A DNA stretch of 64,000 nt from Sesamum alatum (GCA_034509735.1 JACGWO010000011.1:22738979-22802978), one strand, 5' to 3'. Shown: positions 36,005 to 48,300, counted from the stretch's first letter. A program made the numbers and translations. The notes: a model not told the origin generated them from the letters alone.

Positions 36005-37489
36005 GTGATGCCTGATGAACTGCCTCGGAAGCTACCCCCGAAGAGGGCAGCGGATCACGAGATTGAGTTAGTGCCTGGCACGAAGCCTCCTGCCAGGGCA
36101 CCTTACAGAATGACGCAGCCTAGGCTTATGGAGCTTAGGACACAGCTGAAGGATATGTTGGAGAATGGTATTATTAAGCCCGCGAAGTCACCGTACGGGG
36201 CGCCGGTCCTGTTTTAGAAGAAGGCCGACGGCTGCCTACGGATGTGTTGTGACTACCGGGCCCTAAACAAAATTACTGTGAAGAACAAGTATCCTATACC
36301 GCTCGCGGTGGACTGCTTTGACTGTCTAAGCCAGGCGAAATATTTTACGAAGATTGACTTGAGGTCGGGCTATTGGCAGGTCCAGATCAAGGAGAGCGAT
36401 GAGGCAAAGACGACAGTGGTCACGAGGTATGGAGCTTTTAAGTTCCTTGTCATGCCTTTCGGCCTGACAAACGCTCCAGTTACCTTCTGCACTTTGATGA
36501 ATCAAGTACTCCACGGTTTTCTTGATGAGTTCGTGGTGGTGTACTTGGACGACATTGTTATCTACAGCAAGACTTGGCCGAGCACGTTAGGCACTAGCGG
36601 CAGGTTCTTGCGAGACTCCGCGAGCACGAGTTATATGCGAATGTGTCGAAATGCTCGTTGCTCGGAGACTATTAGCTTCTTGGGACACATTGTGGAGACC
36701 GGCCTGATACGAATGGATCCCAAGAAGGTGCAGGCTATCAAGGAGTGGCAGCCACCGAGTAATGTACATGAGTTGCAGTCATTTCTCAGCCTGGCTAATT
36801 ATTATCGGCGCTTTATGAAAGGCTACTCTGAGATAGCACGGCCCATGACAGACTTGACGAAGAAGACGGAGACTTGGAATTGGACATCCCAATACCAAGT
36901 GGCCTTCGATAGCCTTAAGGACGCGATGGTGACAGATCCTGTGTTGGCCTTACCAGATATGTCGAAACCTTTTGTGGTGGAGACCGATGCTTCAGATTTT
37001 ACCTTAGGAGGCATCCTAATGCAAGACGGCCACCCAGTTGCCTATGAGAGCAGGAAGCTTAAAGATGTTAAGAGGCGCTATTCAGTGCACGAGAAAGAGT
37101 TGCTGGCCGTAGTTCATTGCCTTAGATTATGGCGGCATTATTTATTGGGCTCTCCCTTCGTGGTCAAGACGGACAACACTGCAGTGAGTCATTTCATGTC
37201 GCAGTCGAAGTTGACCAATAGACAGGCAAGCTGGCAGGAGATGCTGTCAGAATTTCACTTTGTGCTAGAGGATCGGGCCGGCTCTAGCAACCTTGCGGCA
37301 GATGCGCTAAGCTGCAAGGCGGATTTGGCTACTTTGGGGTCGGTAGCGGCAATTTTCTCGAGTGTTGTTGCCACCTCGGTGAAAGATCAGGCGCGCGAGC
37401 TATTACCGAAAGGTCCAGCTGCGCAGGGCCTGGTCTACTTGGTCGAGCAGGGCAAAGCTCAAAAGTTTGGTTGGAAGACGGACTTCTGA
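36005..37489 (+). pseudogene. Reverse transcriptase and RNase H of gag-pol
   Basis: The reverse transcriptase begins in the frame at 36005 and meets a TAG at 36215-36217 within what should be the VLF-KKADG motif. It goes on at 36242 with DYRALNKI, IDLRSGYWQ, MPFGLTNAP and the polymerase centre YLDDIVIYS. Between about 36575 and 36660 the open frame gives unfamiliar residues, while another frame gives the expected ones, so two compensating indels are present. RNase H (ETDASDFTLGGIL, HEKELLAVV, LAADALS) follows to about 37310. Confidence 0.88.
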
Positions 37490-38289
37490 TGACCAAGGGA
37501 AACCGCTTGTATGTACCGAAGGGCGGGGACCTACAGAAATCGCTTATTTCGGAATGCCATGACACTCTTTGGACGGGACATCCAGGAGAAGAGAGCACCT
37601 ATGCGTTGGTGCAGAGGGCTTACTATTGGCCACAGATGCGGGATGATGTAGAGACATATGTCTGCACCTGCTTGATTTGTCAGCAAGACAAGACAGACCA
37701 TCAGAAGAAGGCTGGTTTGCTGCAACCATTGGCCATCCCAAAGAGACCGTGGGAAAGTGTTTCCATGGACTACATTTATGGCTTGCCTAAGGTGGGAGAC
37801 TTAGGGAGCATTATCATCGTGCTAGACCGATTGTCCAAATACGCCACATTTATCGCAACCCCAAAACATGTTACGGCGAAAGGGATGGCTCATCTCTTCT
37901 TCAAGCACATTCTTAAATCCTGGGGACTGCCGAAAGACATCGTCAGCGATCGGGACTCCCGCTTCACTGGCGTCTTCTGGACCGAGCTGTTCAAACTCCT
38001 CGGGTCCAAACTGAATATGAGCTCCAGCTATCATCCACAATCTGACGGTCAGACGGAGCGCCTTAATTCTATGTTGGAGGAATATCTCCGACATTATGAA
38101 CGTAGTACTCAGAAGGATTGGGTGAAGCTTTTAGATGTCGCTCAGTTGTGTTTCAATGCCCAAAAGAGCTCTTCAACCAACAAGAGCGTTTTTGAAATTG
38201 TCACTGGGCAGCAGCCGCTCCTCCCTCACACTATCGACTCCCCACAGAGTGTGAGATCCCCACTTGCTCGAAGCTTCTCTGAGGAATGA
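37471..38289 (+). pseudogene. Integrase of gag-pol
   Basis: The HHCC zinc-binding region is seen as HDTLWTGHPG ... CLICQQDK (about 37557-37690). The catalytic core follows with SMDYIYGLP (first D), DIVSDRDSRFTG (second D) and SYHPQSDGQTERLN, with the E in GQTERLNSMLEEYL. It overlaps the RNase H frame by 19 bases and is one frame off, so the polyprotein is broken here. It ends at a stop at about 38287. Confidence 0.88.
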
Positions 38290-38340
38290 AAAAGAAATGT
38301 TGATATAGCCCGAAGTTGCCTAGAGAAAGCACAGAAGCAG

Positions 38341-38892
38341 ATGAAAAAGTATGGAGATAAGAACCGCCGCTTCGTTGAGTTTACTGCCGGAGACCTTGTG
38401 ATGGTGAAGGTTCCGGATCCAAAATTATCAAAGTCGGCTAGGGGGAGAGACCCTCACCTTATGCAGAAATACATCGGTCCTTTACCAATCATCAAGCGTA
38501 TTGGAATGGTAGCCTACAAGGTAGAGTTGCCTTCCTGGTGGAAGATCCACAATATCCTCTATGTGAGCCAGTTGAAGAAGTATATAGCAGACAAGGAGGA
38601 TGACACCCGCAATCAGCCGAGCCGCCCACAACTTGAACTGAAGAAGATGCAGAAGAGGGTGGCCAAAGCTATCCTGAACCACCGAGCCACACGCACTGCA
38701 AAGAAGGATGTTACTAAGTACTTGGTGAAGTGGATGGGATGTAGCAGCGAGGAGAATACTTGGGAACGAGTGACGGACCTGAAGGCCTTCCTACCTCTGG
38801 TTGAAGCTTATCATGCTTCCATGCCGCCGAGGACGTCGCCATCTCAAGTGGGGGAGAATGTCAAGGGCCGCCCGCACTCTCGGCACCCTTGA
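38341..38892 (+). pseudogene. Integrase C-terminus with chromodomain
   Basis: Begins in the GDLVMVKV region of the integrase tail. About residues 100-160 form a chromodomain: ILNHRATRTAKKDVTKYLVK, then WMGCSSEENTWERVTDL. In chromoviruses this domain helps direct integration to particular chromatin. The polypurine tract and 3' LTR follow at once. Confidence 0.88.
38846..38858 (+). other. Polypurine tract
   Basis: AAGTGGGGGAGAA immediately before the 3' LTR, the expected second-strand primer site. Confidence 0.85.
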
Positions 38893-39419
38893 CCCAATTT
38901 CGGCCATGTTCCATCCGGCCGACCAACACTTCCATCGACAGGCACCAGGCTTCCGCAGGTTTTAGAGTCTTAGGCGTGAGTCACTGATGTAATATTTACT
39001 TTTCACTCATGTGGCGTTGTATGCCCCATGAGATGCAATTTTTAGCTTTCCTAGTATATAGATTTGTCAATAGAAAATTTCTTTTTAAGCCTATTATAGG
39101 GGGGAATGGCCACTCGAAGCTTGGTGTGCATTGCTAGTATCCCCCTCATGGCGATCCCCGTGGCTAGCTTGTTGTAATCTTCAATATTTCTGCTATCAAT
39201 ACAAAAACGCATTCGCTGCAAGACATGTGATTGATTTACTGATTCCGCTGCATTGTATTGTTGATTGTTGGAAACTATTGTTGTTCTTGTCGACGGCCTG
39301 TGCGAGGCGTCGGTGGGAATTCGGTTGGTGTTGCTGTCGGTTGGTGGAAGTAGTCATTGCTGAGGACTACTAGCGATTCGGTGCCCCTTTCCCCGCATTG
39401 CGGAAGGCGCCCTGTGAGA
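38859..39419 (+). repeat. 3' LTR of the gypsy element
   Basis: 561 bp matching the 5' LTR throughout with scattered substitutions (about 40 counted by eye). Ends TGTGAGA before the CAAGT duplication. Confidence 0.88.
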
Positions 39420-39424
39420 CAAGT

Positions 39425-39885
39425 GCAGGGGGCGACCGGGTAGGCGCAACGAACAAATCTAGTTTAATTAGTGAGGGAGGACAATTCACCTTTTATTAAT
39501 TTGTGACGAGTAGGGGGGTTTGTGCAAATTTATGCAAAAATAATTACTAAAAATATAGAACCGTGCAAAAAATAATTTCATGTTTTAGATATGCACGAAA
39601 TTTTATTATAATAGTGCAAATCATGATTAACGAGAAATAGGTATACTCGGAGTGTAAGAAAGATTAACTAGAATTCCCTCTCTTTTGGGAATATGTTGGA
39701 CTTGTACTTTTGGAATACCTAATTCCACAATTCATAATCCATATCTTTGAAGAATTCCAATGATTTCATAAAGCATCTAGCATGGAATTGGAATAGGCTG
39801 TTCCAGAATTCAAATGATACAACTTATTAATTAAAACGCACTCGGGGGATTATCATAAAGGCACTTGGAATGACATAAATGCCCC
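39425..39885. other. Intergenic DNA after the gypsy element
   Basis: The first ~40 bp are GC-rich and probably continue the sequence before the element. The rest is AT-rich with no gene. Confidence 0.45.
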
Positions 39886-39889
39886 TAGA

Positions 39890-40300
39890 TAAAGGAAGAA
39901 TTTCCCGGAAGGACTAGGATCCGCACCTTTTTTGTTTTGTCTCGGGTCCGATCGCCCGACCCCCTCCAGATAGCCCGCAATCTGAGTTATTGATCGTCTG
40001 ACGACACCCAACTAGAGATGACGCCACATAAATCATATAAGTGGGCACATTTGACGCTATAAATACATTCAGTATGCTTTATTTATGGTAAGATATTTAT
40101 TACACGCAACCAACATTAGACTCACCAAGTTTGGATATTACTATCTCGATCTCGATTTGACTTAAACATCAGAGTGTCTTAGTTGGACACCTCCCAACAA
40201 GCCTAATGATCTGTTCTTTTCTTAGGTTCCAAACTGCATCTTGGATATCCACATAACGATTTTAGACCTCCTATATATCCTGAATCATATGTATTCATAA
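39890..40300 (+). repeat. LTR-like remnant 4
   Basis: TATA box GCTATAAATACATT (about 40057), then TTTGACTTAAACATCAGAGT (about 40157) and AAGCCTAATGATCTGTTC, the motif order of the remnants at 15.7 and 18.1 kb. No attached coding sequence. Confidence 0.5.
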
Positions 40301-41214
40301 AATAACAGATCGATCAAAATAATTTTTAAAAAATATGGATGAAAAGTATCACTAATATGCTCAAAAATATGGATTAAATCACCCTACGATTGATATAATT
40401 CTGCATTGAAATGGATTAGGAATGGTTCCTGGCGGGACGGGTTTTAGTTTCTCTCACATCAAATAATATTCATAATTTATTTAAAAAGTATATTATAAAA
40501 TAATATTTTAATATAATAATAGCTTATTAGGTATTTATAAATAATAATTTTAACTCTTCATGAAATTACATTAACTAATGGAAGAAAATAGAAATTTTAA
40601 TTAGGCTTTGTTGGCTTCATTTGATTTGTGTGATAGCATTAGACATTATAAGATTGGGTGGAATAGAAAATAGAATCATAATTAATCTCATCATCCATTA
40701 TATGTTGTATGTTTTGACGTATTGTGATGTGTTATATCTCATGTGATAATATAACATGATGTTTGGTTGAAGAAATTAAAAAAATATGATTACGTTTAAA
40801 AAGACCATTAAGGGTATCAATTTTTAAATTATTTTCATTTTAAAAATTGTAGTTTATGAATAATTACGAAAGATTAAAAAAAACTCTCAATATTTATTCA
40901 AATTTAATTTTTAAAATAAAAATTCTTGTCGGATATTTTATTTTCTTTTTTTTACATTCATATAAGATAGAAGTCAAAATAGACATTCAATAAATAAGAG
41001 AGAGAGAGAGAGAGAGAGCAAATGTTTAATTTTTCTAAAAAAGTAATAAAAATATGGTGAAAATTCTACTTCTGAAATTGAATAACTAATCAAACTCAAA
41101 TATTTTTTAAAAGTTTAAAAAAATAAAGGAATATTTTTTTATATCTAGTTATTAGATTAATATAAAAGGAGAGAGAAGTAGAAGGTGAAGAAAGTAGGAG
41201 GACATTTAGGCCAT

Positions 41215-42625
41215 TCAGGGGCCCATTCATATTACTATTATTTTTAAAAAAAATTATACGTGTACCGTTGAAGCGGTACACATTGCAAAAATGTGACCGG
41301 TAACGAGCCCAGTTCACGACCGGTCAATAAATTTATTTTTATTGATTGGTCGCCGGCCCAGCTCGCGACCGACGATCGCAAGCTGAGGCAGTGACCCTTG
41401 GTCGCTACCCCGAAGTGTTCCATGGTCACTGTCTGGGGTGGCGACCCCCCTTTTTTTTAATTTTGATTTATTTTTTAAAATTTAATTTAGTGTACTTATC
41501 GTTAATTTATATTTTAATTTACTAATTAAATCTTATTTTATTATTTCAAGCTAATTATAATAGATTTATTACAATACAATAATGTAATTACAATTTTAAA
41601 ATTCTTTTGCAATAACTAATAAGTTTGAAAATTTGTATAAGAAAATATAATTACAAAATTTAATAATGTCCGCATGTCCCACGATTAAGTCTTTGACGTT
41701 GTCGCCTAGGTCGTCATATTTCCGGACTTGCTGGTTCATTTTGTTCTTGATCATCATAATCGGCATGAATTTGAAATCGACTTGATGATGCTGTAGAGCT
41801 CGACTCTATTGGATCACCATATGCACTCCATGAAGGAAATTGGATAGGTGAAACATTATGTACTGATGCATATGTTTGATTGATGCCAAGACCAAGGTCA
41901 AGCTCAATATTCATGTAACGACCTTCTGTATGTACTGGCATGTAAGGAGTTGATTGAAACTAATCATCTTGTTGAGGCGGTTCAGGCATGTAGTAGTTTT
42001 CAATAAAAAATTGAGATGTATGCACAGTAGATGGCCCAGCTATGTCAACCTCAGGTATATCTCTTTCTACTGTGCGAGTTGATCTCCTGCTACGACTTCG
42101 CGTTTGTCTGTGGGATGTAGACGGAACATCATCTTCTCGCAATGGATTTTGAGGGGCCATATCGTGTCTCACTCGTTGATTTGTTGCAATTTGAACATCA
42201 TTTCGATATATGTCCAAATGCGTCGTCATTGCTTGACGATATGCCTCTATTTGATCGGGTGTAGTTTCACAACGTATTTGAAGCGTTTCCATCTGGTCAA
42301 GCTAAAGTGAACCGAATATATTATAAGTGTGTAATTTTAAACGTATGGAAAGCAAAAACTATGATTAGAAAGAAGTATGTTTATGAGATAACGTACCATC
42401 ATTTACCATGATGTTGCATGTCCAGGTTGGTACCCGCTTCTGATAACGTACCACCGAATATATTATTTACCATGGGCCGCTGCTTGGGGTAGCGACCGGT
42501 CAATAAAAAAAATAATTATTGACGGGTCGCTACTTGGGTTCGCTATCGGTCACATTTTTGCAATGTGTACCGCTTTGGTGGTACACGTGTAATTATTTTT
42601 TTTATTAATAATAATATAGATGGGC
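41215..42625. mobile_element. DNA element with long inverted arms carrying MAIN-like fragments
   Basis: The left arm has GCGGTACACATTGCAAAAAT and GTGACCGGTAACGAGCCC. The right arm, in reverse, has GCGGTACACATTGCAAAAAT and GTGACCGATAGCGAACCC. The arms extend over more than 200 bp each and contain further GTCGC-type inverted motifs. A second, internally deleted member lies at about 60330-62110. Confidence 0.75.
41714..42292 (-). pseudogene. Transposon-borne fragment, possibly MAIN-like/plant mobile domain C-terminus
   Basis: Two consecutive open stretches in one minus-strand frame (42292-41960 and about 41956-41714), separated by a single TAG. The first starts METLQIRCETTPDQIEAYRQ, has a basic SHRQTRSRSRRSTRTV stretch and the phrase STVHTSQFFIENYYMPEP. 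The second has GRYMNIELDLGLGINQ and an acidic tail. It resembles the low-complexity tails of plant MAIN-like proteins captured by Mutator-like elements, but I recall this only in outline. The identification is tentative; the location within inverted arms is clear. Confidence 0.4.
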
Positions 42626-42820
42626 CGACATTTAGGTACCACAATTTTTTTAATTCTACATTCAATAACCGATGAGTTACTGTATCGCACCTCACTATTC
42701 CATAAATTTGTATTGATAAGATTGGAATCGGTATTAATACCAAACTCTAATTTTATAAACTAAATATGTGATTATGCATAATAGACAATCCTATTATCTA
42801 TCACGCGAACCAAATGAGCC

Positions 42821-43630
42821 CTCAAGGTGCAAAATGGTATCAACTCTAATATGGAGTCGGACGAGTTTCGAGCCAACTAAAGATGGTGAGTTGGATCCAG
42901 AAACCAAACATAATATTACCCAAAACACCTTCACTGGGTGTTTGGGTAATTTTTTCATTCCTCCATACAATAATATATTATATAATTTAATACACTTACA
43001 AAAAAATAAATATTACTATATACATATATATATTTTTAAAAATATATAAAAGAGACATGATTTGACAATGAACCTTACTTTTTATCTCCCAATATACAAC
43101 ACAATACATACAATGAAAATAAATATTACTATATACATATATACATTTATAAAAATATATAAAAGTGACATGATTTGACAATGAACAGTGTTTTTTATCT
43201 CCCAATATACAACACAATACATGCAATACATTTGTTACACGATTTAAAATTAACTTAAAAATTAAATCCAAATATACACCTATTTCTACCACACACTTAT
43301 TTATGTTTCTTTTTCTCTCTCTAGTTCCAAAAAAAAAAAAAAAAACACTCTGACGTCTTGCTAAAATTAAGTAAGACGATTTTCAGTCCGGACAAAATCT
43401 TTTTTTGTTGTTGATGGTAAATGAGTGAAATACTAAATAAATATAATAATAATGATAATCAAATTATGGCTTAACCCAATTGTAAGTAAATTTCATGTGA
43501 ATTCATATATTTGTCGTGACGTCTAATTTAAGAAATAAAAACAATCTGAATTCGAATTTTATGAATAATAATTGACAAATATGACTATTCTTTTTTTGCT
43601 TAATTAATATTTATCATAACAAATATATAT
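42821..43630. other. Intergenic DNA with a tandem duplication
   Basis: At about 42999-43230 a unit of ~115 bp occurs twice in direct orientation (AATAAATATTACTATATACA ... GACATGATTTGACAATGAAC ... TCTCCCAATATACAACACAA). No gene. Confidence 0.6.
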
Positions 43631-43639
43631 GAGGATGAT

Positions 43640-43876
43640 TTATAACGGGATCCTCAACATTTGCCAAAATTACAAATATTTTACATTGTTTGAGATATTA
43701 CAAATACCTTTTTAAAATTAACGAACGTTTAACAAATACCCCTATGACAATCCATTATAGGAGGATATTTATTAGATGTTCGTTAATTTTTATGAGTATT
43801 TATAATTTTTTAAAAAATAAAAAATATTTATAATTATAAAAAAATTTCAGGAAAGCTCATTATATTTACCTTGTAT
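43640..43876. mobile_element. Degraded foldback MITE, family 1, copy H
   Basis: Arms such as TTACAAATATTTTACATTG and TATTTATAATTATAAAAAAA, with AACGAACGTTTAACAAATACC in the middle, place it in the family. It is short (about 235 bp) and terminally worn. Confidence 0.4.
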
Positions 43877-45296
43877 AAAAACTATTTTAATGAAAGTAGA
43901 AGAAAAAAGAAATCAATTACTAGAACGAACTAGAAATAGCAGTAGTTGATTAGGACAAAAATCCTGGTGAAAGTAACGTACGTGCGGCGAGAATCGGAAA
44001 AATTCTTACCCGATCAAAATTAGTCGAATCAAATTAATTACAAAATAAGTATGATATATTTATGATTGATTATTTTTTTAAATTGTATATTGATCACATA
44101 ATAAATATATTGTATTTACAGTATAATTTACTATATAATTTATTTAAATTTAATCGATTCTGGGTCTAGATTAGAATTTTGTTAAAAGCACCCTCCGTGT
44201 TTCAAGTAACAATCAAACACCCGCTGTCTACAAATCTCTACCTACTCGATCACTGTAATCACATTCACACCTCCTCCTAGTTTTGATACAGCATAAATAG
44301 GATTACTCCCTTTAATTTTCAGGTTTATTGTTTTCCTTTTCTCCATAATTCCTCTGACTTCTTCCCTTAATCTTGCAACCCGCCCATCTCTCTCTTGCTG
44401 GTGAGTTCGGTGTAGATTGGATTAATTTATTTATTTTTTCTTTTTTTCATTTTTTTGTTTGGGCCCCCATGATTACTCTGCATTGTTGTTTAATGGGTCT
44501 GAAGATTGTGGATTTTAGTGTATAAAGGAGTAGTCTTTTGCAGTTGTTGGCACTGAGTAGGAGAAGTTTTCTTGACAGGTGATCAGGGCCGGATTTTTCT
44601 CTGAAAAGATTTTGATTTGTGTTGAGTTTCTTGCATCAGAAGATCTGTACCAATTTGGATAACTTGATGAGTTGCTCGTGATGGGCTTTGTAAAGAAGGG
44701 TTCTTTTTGCATGTTGTTTGGCAATGTGATCTATCTGTTGATTTGCATTGAAACAGTAGTGGATTTGTGATGGGGTATTGTTAACTTTGTTGAGTAATGT
44801 GGGTTTGATATGCTGCGTTTTTCGTAAAGATTCTATTTTTCTGGGCGTTTTGTTGATGATTTTCTGTCCTGATGGTTACAATTTGGTACCAGGATGATGA
44901 TCATGCTTGGGTACTAGAAGAGTTTTCAGTTGGCATCATTGTTTTGTTGCATTGTAATTTTGAAAGATGTTGATCTTGATCTCTTTGAAAAGAAAACAAT
45001 GTATCACTTCCAGTGTATTTCAGTTTTGATCTATTTGTTTGTGGCGTATGATTCACAAGGTTTTTGTTTTGTGAATTCTTTAGAATGTGTAGACAAAGGC
45101 AAAAAAAAAGTATGATTATCGAATTCCTTTATATGTGTTACGTTTTGTCGAAGTGTTGGATCATCATGCGTTAATTCTGAATTTTTGGAGCACGTGATTA
45201 CACTGTGTACTACAAATAATATTGATATCTTCCTTAATTGCTATTTGTACATGGATTGGTTGATGTTCACTTTGATCTAATTGGTTCGAAATTCAG
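43877..45296 (+). other. UXS2 promoter, 5' UTR exon and leader intron
   Basis: The untranslated first exon ends CTCTCTCTTGCTG|GTGAGTTC at 44400. The leader intron runs 44401-45296 (acceptor AAATTCAG) and is T-rich. The start codon at 45320 lies 23 nt beyond the acceptor. UXS1 has a leader intron of similar size whose donor follows the same CTTGCTG. The transcription start is probably in the 44200-44340 range; no clear TATA box was assigned. Confidence 0.65.
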
Positions 45297-45319
45297 ATAT
45301 TGAAAAAGGGATCTAGCAA

Positions 45320-48300
45320 ATGGCTACGGAAGCATCGCATAATGTTAGTTCAAAGCCTCCTCCTGAGCCTTCACCATTGAGGAGAGCTAAATTTTTTAAG
45401 GTATGACACATATAGTCCCTGATAAGACAACGTGCGTCGATATCCGACAAAATACTTATTCTGTTTGGCTGAGTACTGTTTAAACTGTGCTAAAATGCTG
45501 TTACACAAAATTACAAGAAAACCTGTGAACAGAGAAGTTGCACGCAGATGAATTCCCGGGGGGATCTTAAGTTGAAGAGAAATTTTATGTGGTCCAGTTG
45601 CTGCTTGATTTTCATGGATGCCTACTCCTTTGGAATTTTGATCAATTGAAAATTGGCCTTATCTTAATGACGAGGTTGATTCATTCATCAACTTCTGTAT
45701 TGCCAAGTCAGTGAAAAGGAAATGTTTCAAGATAGATGTTGTTATTAACCAGTCTATTATCATCATCGTCTTTCTAGTCTTTACTTTAGCCTTAGTACGT
45801 GTAGCTCTTTTCCTCTTATGTGTAGTTTAATGGGTTTTTGTGTTGTGTCTGTTGGGGGGTGGGATGCGGTTTGGAGCCCCTTTTCTGATATCTGCGCAAG
45901 AATAAACCATTGTGTTACTTCTCATTTTTTATGTATAATGTGAGATGAAAAAACAATAGTTTGTATGGTTTATATATGGCTTTATAATTACTCATGTATT
46001 TTGTCCTATTTTTACGGTGCAGTCTCTCTAGGTCTCAGATATACGTGTTTCTCTTTCATCTTTTGTGTATGCACTGTAAACTTATCTGTGGCTTTGTTCC
46101 CGTTTCTTGGTATATGAACAAAATTTTCTGTTTAGTTTAGTTCTCTCATTCCAGTAGCTTTTGTCTAGGTTTCTAGATGTACAAGACATGCACACTAATT
46201 ACATGTTGATGACAGGCAAAGATGAGAATCTTGGTTACTGGTGGAGCTGGATTCATTGGGTCTCACTTAGTCGATAAGCTGATGGAAAATGACGAGAATG
46301 AGGTAAGTGCACGAAAAAGTCTAGATTTGCACCGATGAACAAGTGGCCTCAAATCTGCACGTTTTATACGAGTTACTTGCTTTATTTAGGTAATTGTTGT
46401 GGACAACTACTTTACTGGATCAAAGGACAACTTAAAGCAATGGATTGGTCATCCACGATTCGAGCTTATGCGGCGAGGTAGGCATTGTTTCTTGTCCGTT
46501 AGTTAGTTTGTCTTCTAGTTGGACCCTAAATGGATGAGGCAAAGTCTACATAATTTAGTCGTCGTTTTAACTTTAAACTGCATAGCCTGCATATATTCTT
46601 CATGTGACATTGTGAGCGCGTGGAATCTTTTCTTTTTGTTCTCTTGCTCAAAGTTACTTGATCCCATTTTAGAATTGTTTTCTTGATGAGTGCGGTGCTC
46701 AATGTGTCCGTACGTAGTCGACTTTGTCGCTTGCATACTATGATTTATTCTTATTTTTGTCTTTGTCGTTTTTCAGATGTGACTCAGCCGCTGTTGGTGG
46801 AAGTTGATCAAATCTACCATCTGGCTTGTCCAGCTTCCCCAATTTTCTACAAATACAACCCCGTCAAGGTCAGTAATAAAGATAACCTCTCGTCCTTACA
46901 CGTGTTAAAGTACTTGAAAAAGAACGTGTTATATTGTTCAGATTACATTCGGTTGTAAACTCATCATGTTGGAACAACATGTCTTTAGTTATTGAGCATT
47001 GAGGTGTAGTCAACCGTTGATTGTATTTCTTTTTTCATTGTGATGATGCTCGACAGACATTAAAGACAAATGTAATAGGGACGCTAAACATGTTGGGACT
47101 CGCCAAACGAGTAGGAGCAAGGTTCCCCACCCTGTCCATGTCTTCGTTTACTTTTATTCAGTTTCTTTTCCGATCTGTTGATTTACTCTGTGCACCATAT
47201 GAATAGGATTTTGCTGACATCAACATCAGAGGTTTACGGCGATCCGCTCGTGCATCCCCAGGAAGAAAGCTACTGGGGCAATGTGAACCCTATAGGTTAA
47301 TACTAGTAAATGGAAACTTACCTGTTATTAAGCTTATAAATATTGTACTCTATATGTGGTATAAGCGCAAACTCCGAGTGACCCTTCATTTACTATTCTC
47401 ATGTGCGCGTTGCAGGAGTTAGGAGCTGTTATGACGAGGGAAAACGGGTAGCTGAAACTTTGATGTTCGACTATCACAGGCAGCATGGAATTGGTAAATT
47501 TGGCTATCTCACGAGTATAAATATTTACGAGAGTTATAGTATGATGCACTCTTGACCAACTGGAAGTGATAAATTTGCAACAGAAATAAGGATTGCAAGA
47601 ATCTTCAACACTTATGGACCGCGGATGAACATTGATGACGGTCGGGTCGTCAGTAATTTCATAGCTCAAGCAATACGGTAAACATACTCGTGACATGAAA
47701 TTGACCCCCATTTTCACCTATGACTCTTGTGCTACCGTTCCCTTCAACTCGCCGCCCTTCTCATTACATTACACATCTTTTCCAGTTGCTAAATTAAGAA
47801 TTAATGCGACTGCAGTGGTGAGCCGTTGACGGTTCAGTTGCCTGGAACGCAAACGAGAAGCTTTTGTTACGTCTCTGACATGGTATAACGGAGCATCACA
47901 TCGATTTGAAACTAGATTGTTGATATGTGACCTTACTCTCTCTTTTTTTCGCGAAGGTCGATGGTCTTATCCGACTAATGGAAGGAGATGATACTGGGCC
48001 AATCAACATTGGCAATCCAGGTTAGTATCACACTGCACAAACTCTGGCCTTGTTTACTCGTAAGGATTGGGTTGGATGTCCATCCAACCCAATCTTTTGT
48101 TTACTTACATTTAGGTAAATAGATGATTAATCATGATAAATAGATGATTTAAATGAAAATATTAGTGATACAATTTAATCACATCCTATATTTTATCCAT
48201 CATTAATCTGTCATTATTTAATCCCATCCCTCAAAGTAAACGAGGCCTGAAGAAATACTATTCTTGAACCTGTTATGCTCTCATGCCTCTCTCTCTCTCT

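Larger units (their letters stand above)
33550..39424 (+). mobile_element. Ty3/gypsy chromodomain retrotransposon, complete but decayed
   Basis: A 5865-bp element (33555-39419) with two LTRs, a primer-binding site, gag, protease, reverse transcriptase, RNase H, integrase and a C-terminal chromodomain, and a polypurine tract, flanked by the 5-bp duplication CAAGT (33550-33554; 39420-39424). The domain order and the chromodomain make it a chromovirus. By-eye comparison gives roughly 93% LTR identity, so it is not a very recent insertion. Several stops and frameshifts make it non-functional. Confidence 0.93.
40613..42820. mobile_element. Large Tourist/PIF-like composite element
   Basis: The left end GGCTTCATTTGATTTGTGTG and the right end, in reverse, GGCTCATTTGGTTCGCGTGA are inverted repeats. 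The left ~450 bp matches the 0.8-kb element at 18867-19657, including a GA microsatellite (about 40998-41018). The rest is occupied by the MAIN-like-carrying element at about 41215-42625. Target duplication not resolved. Confidence 0.55.
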
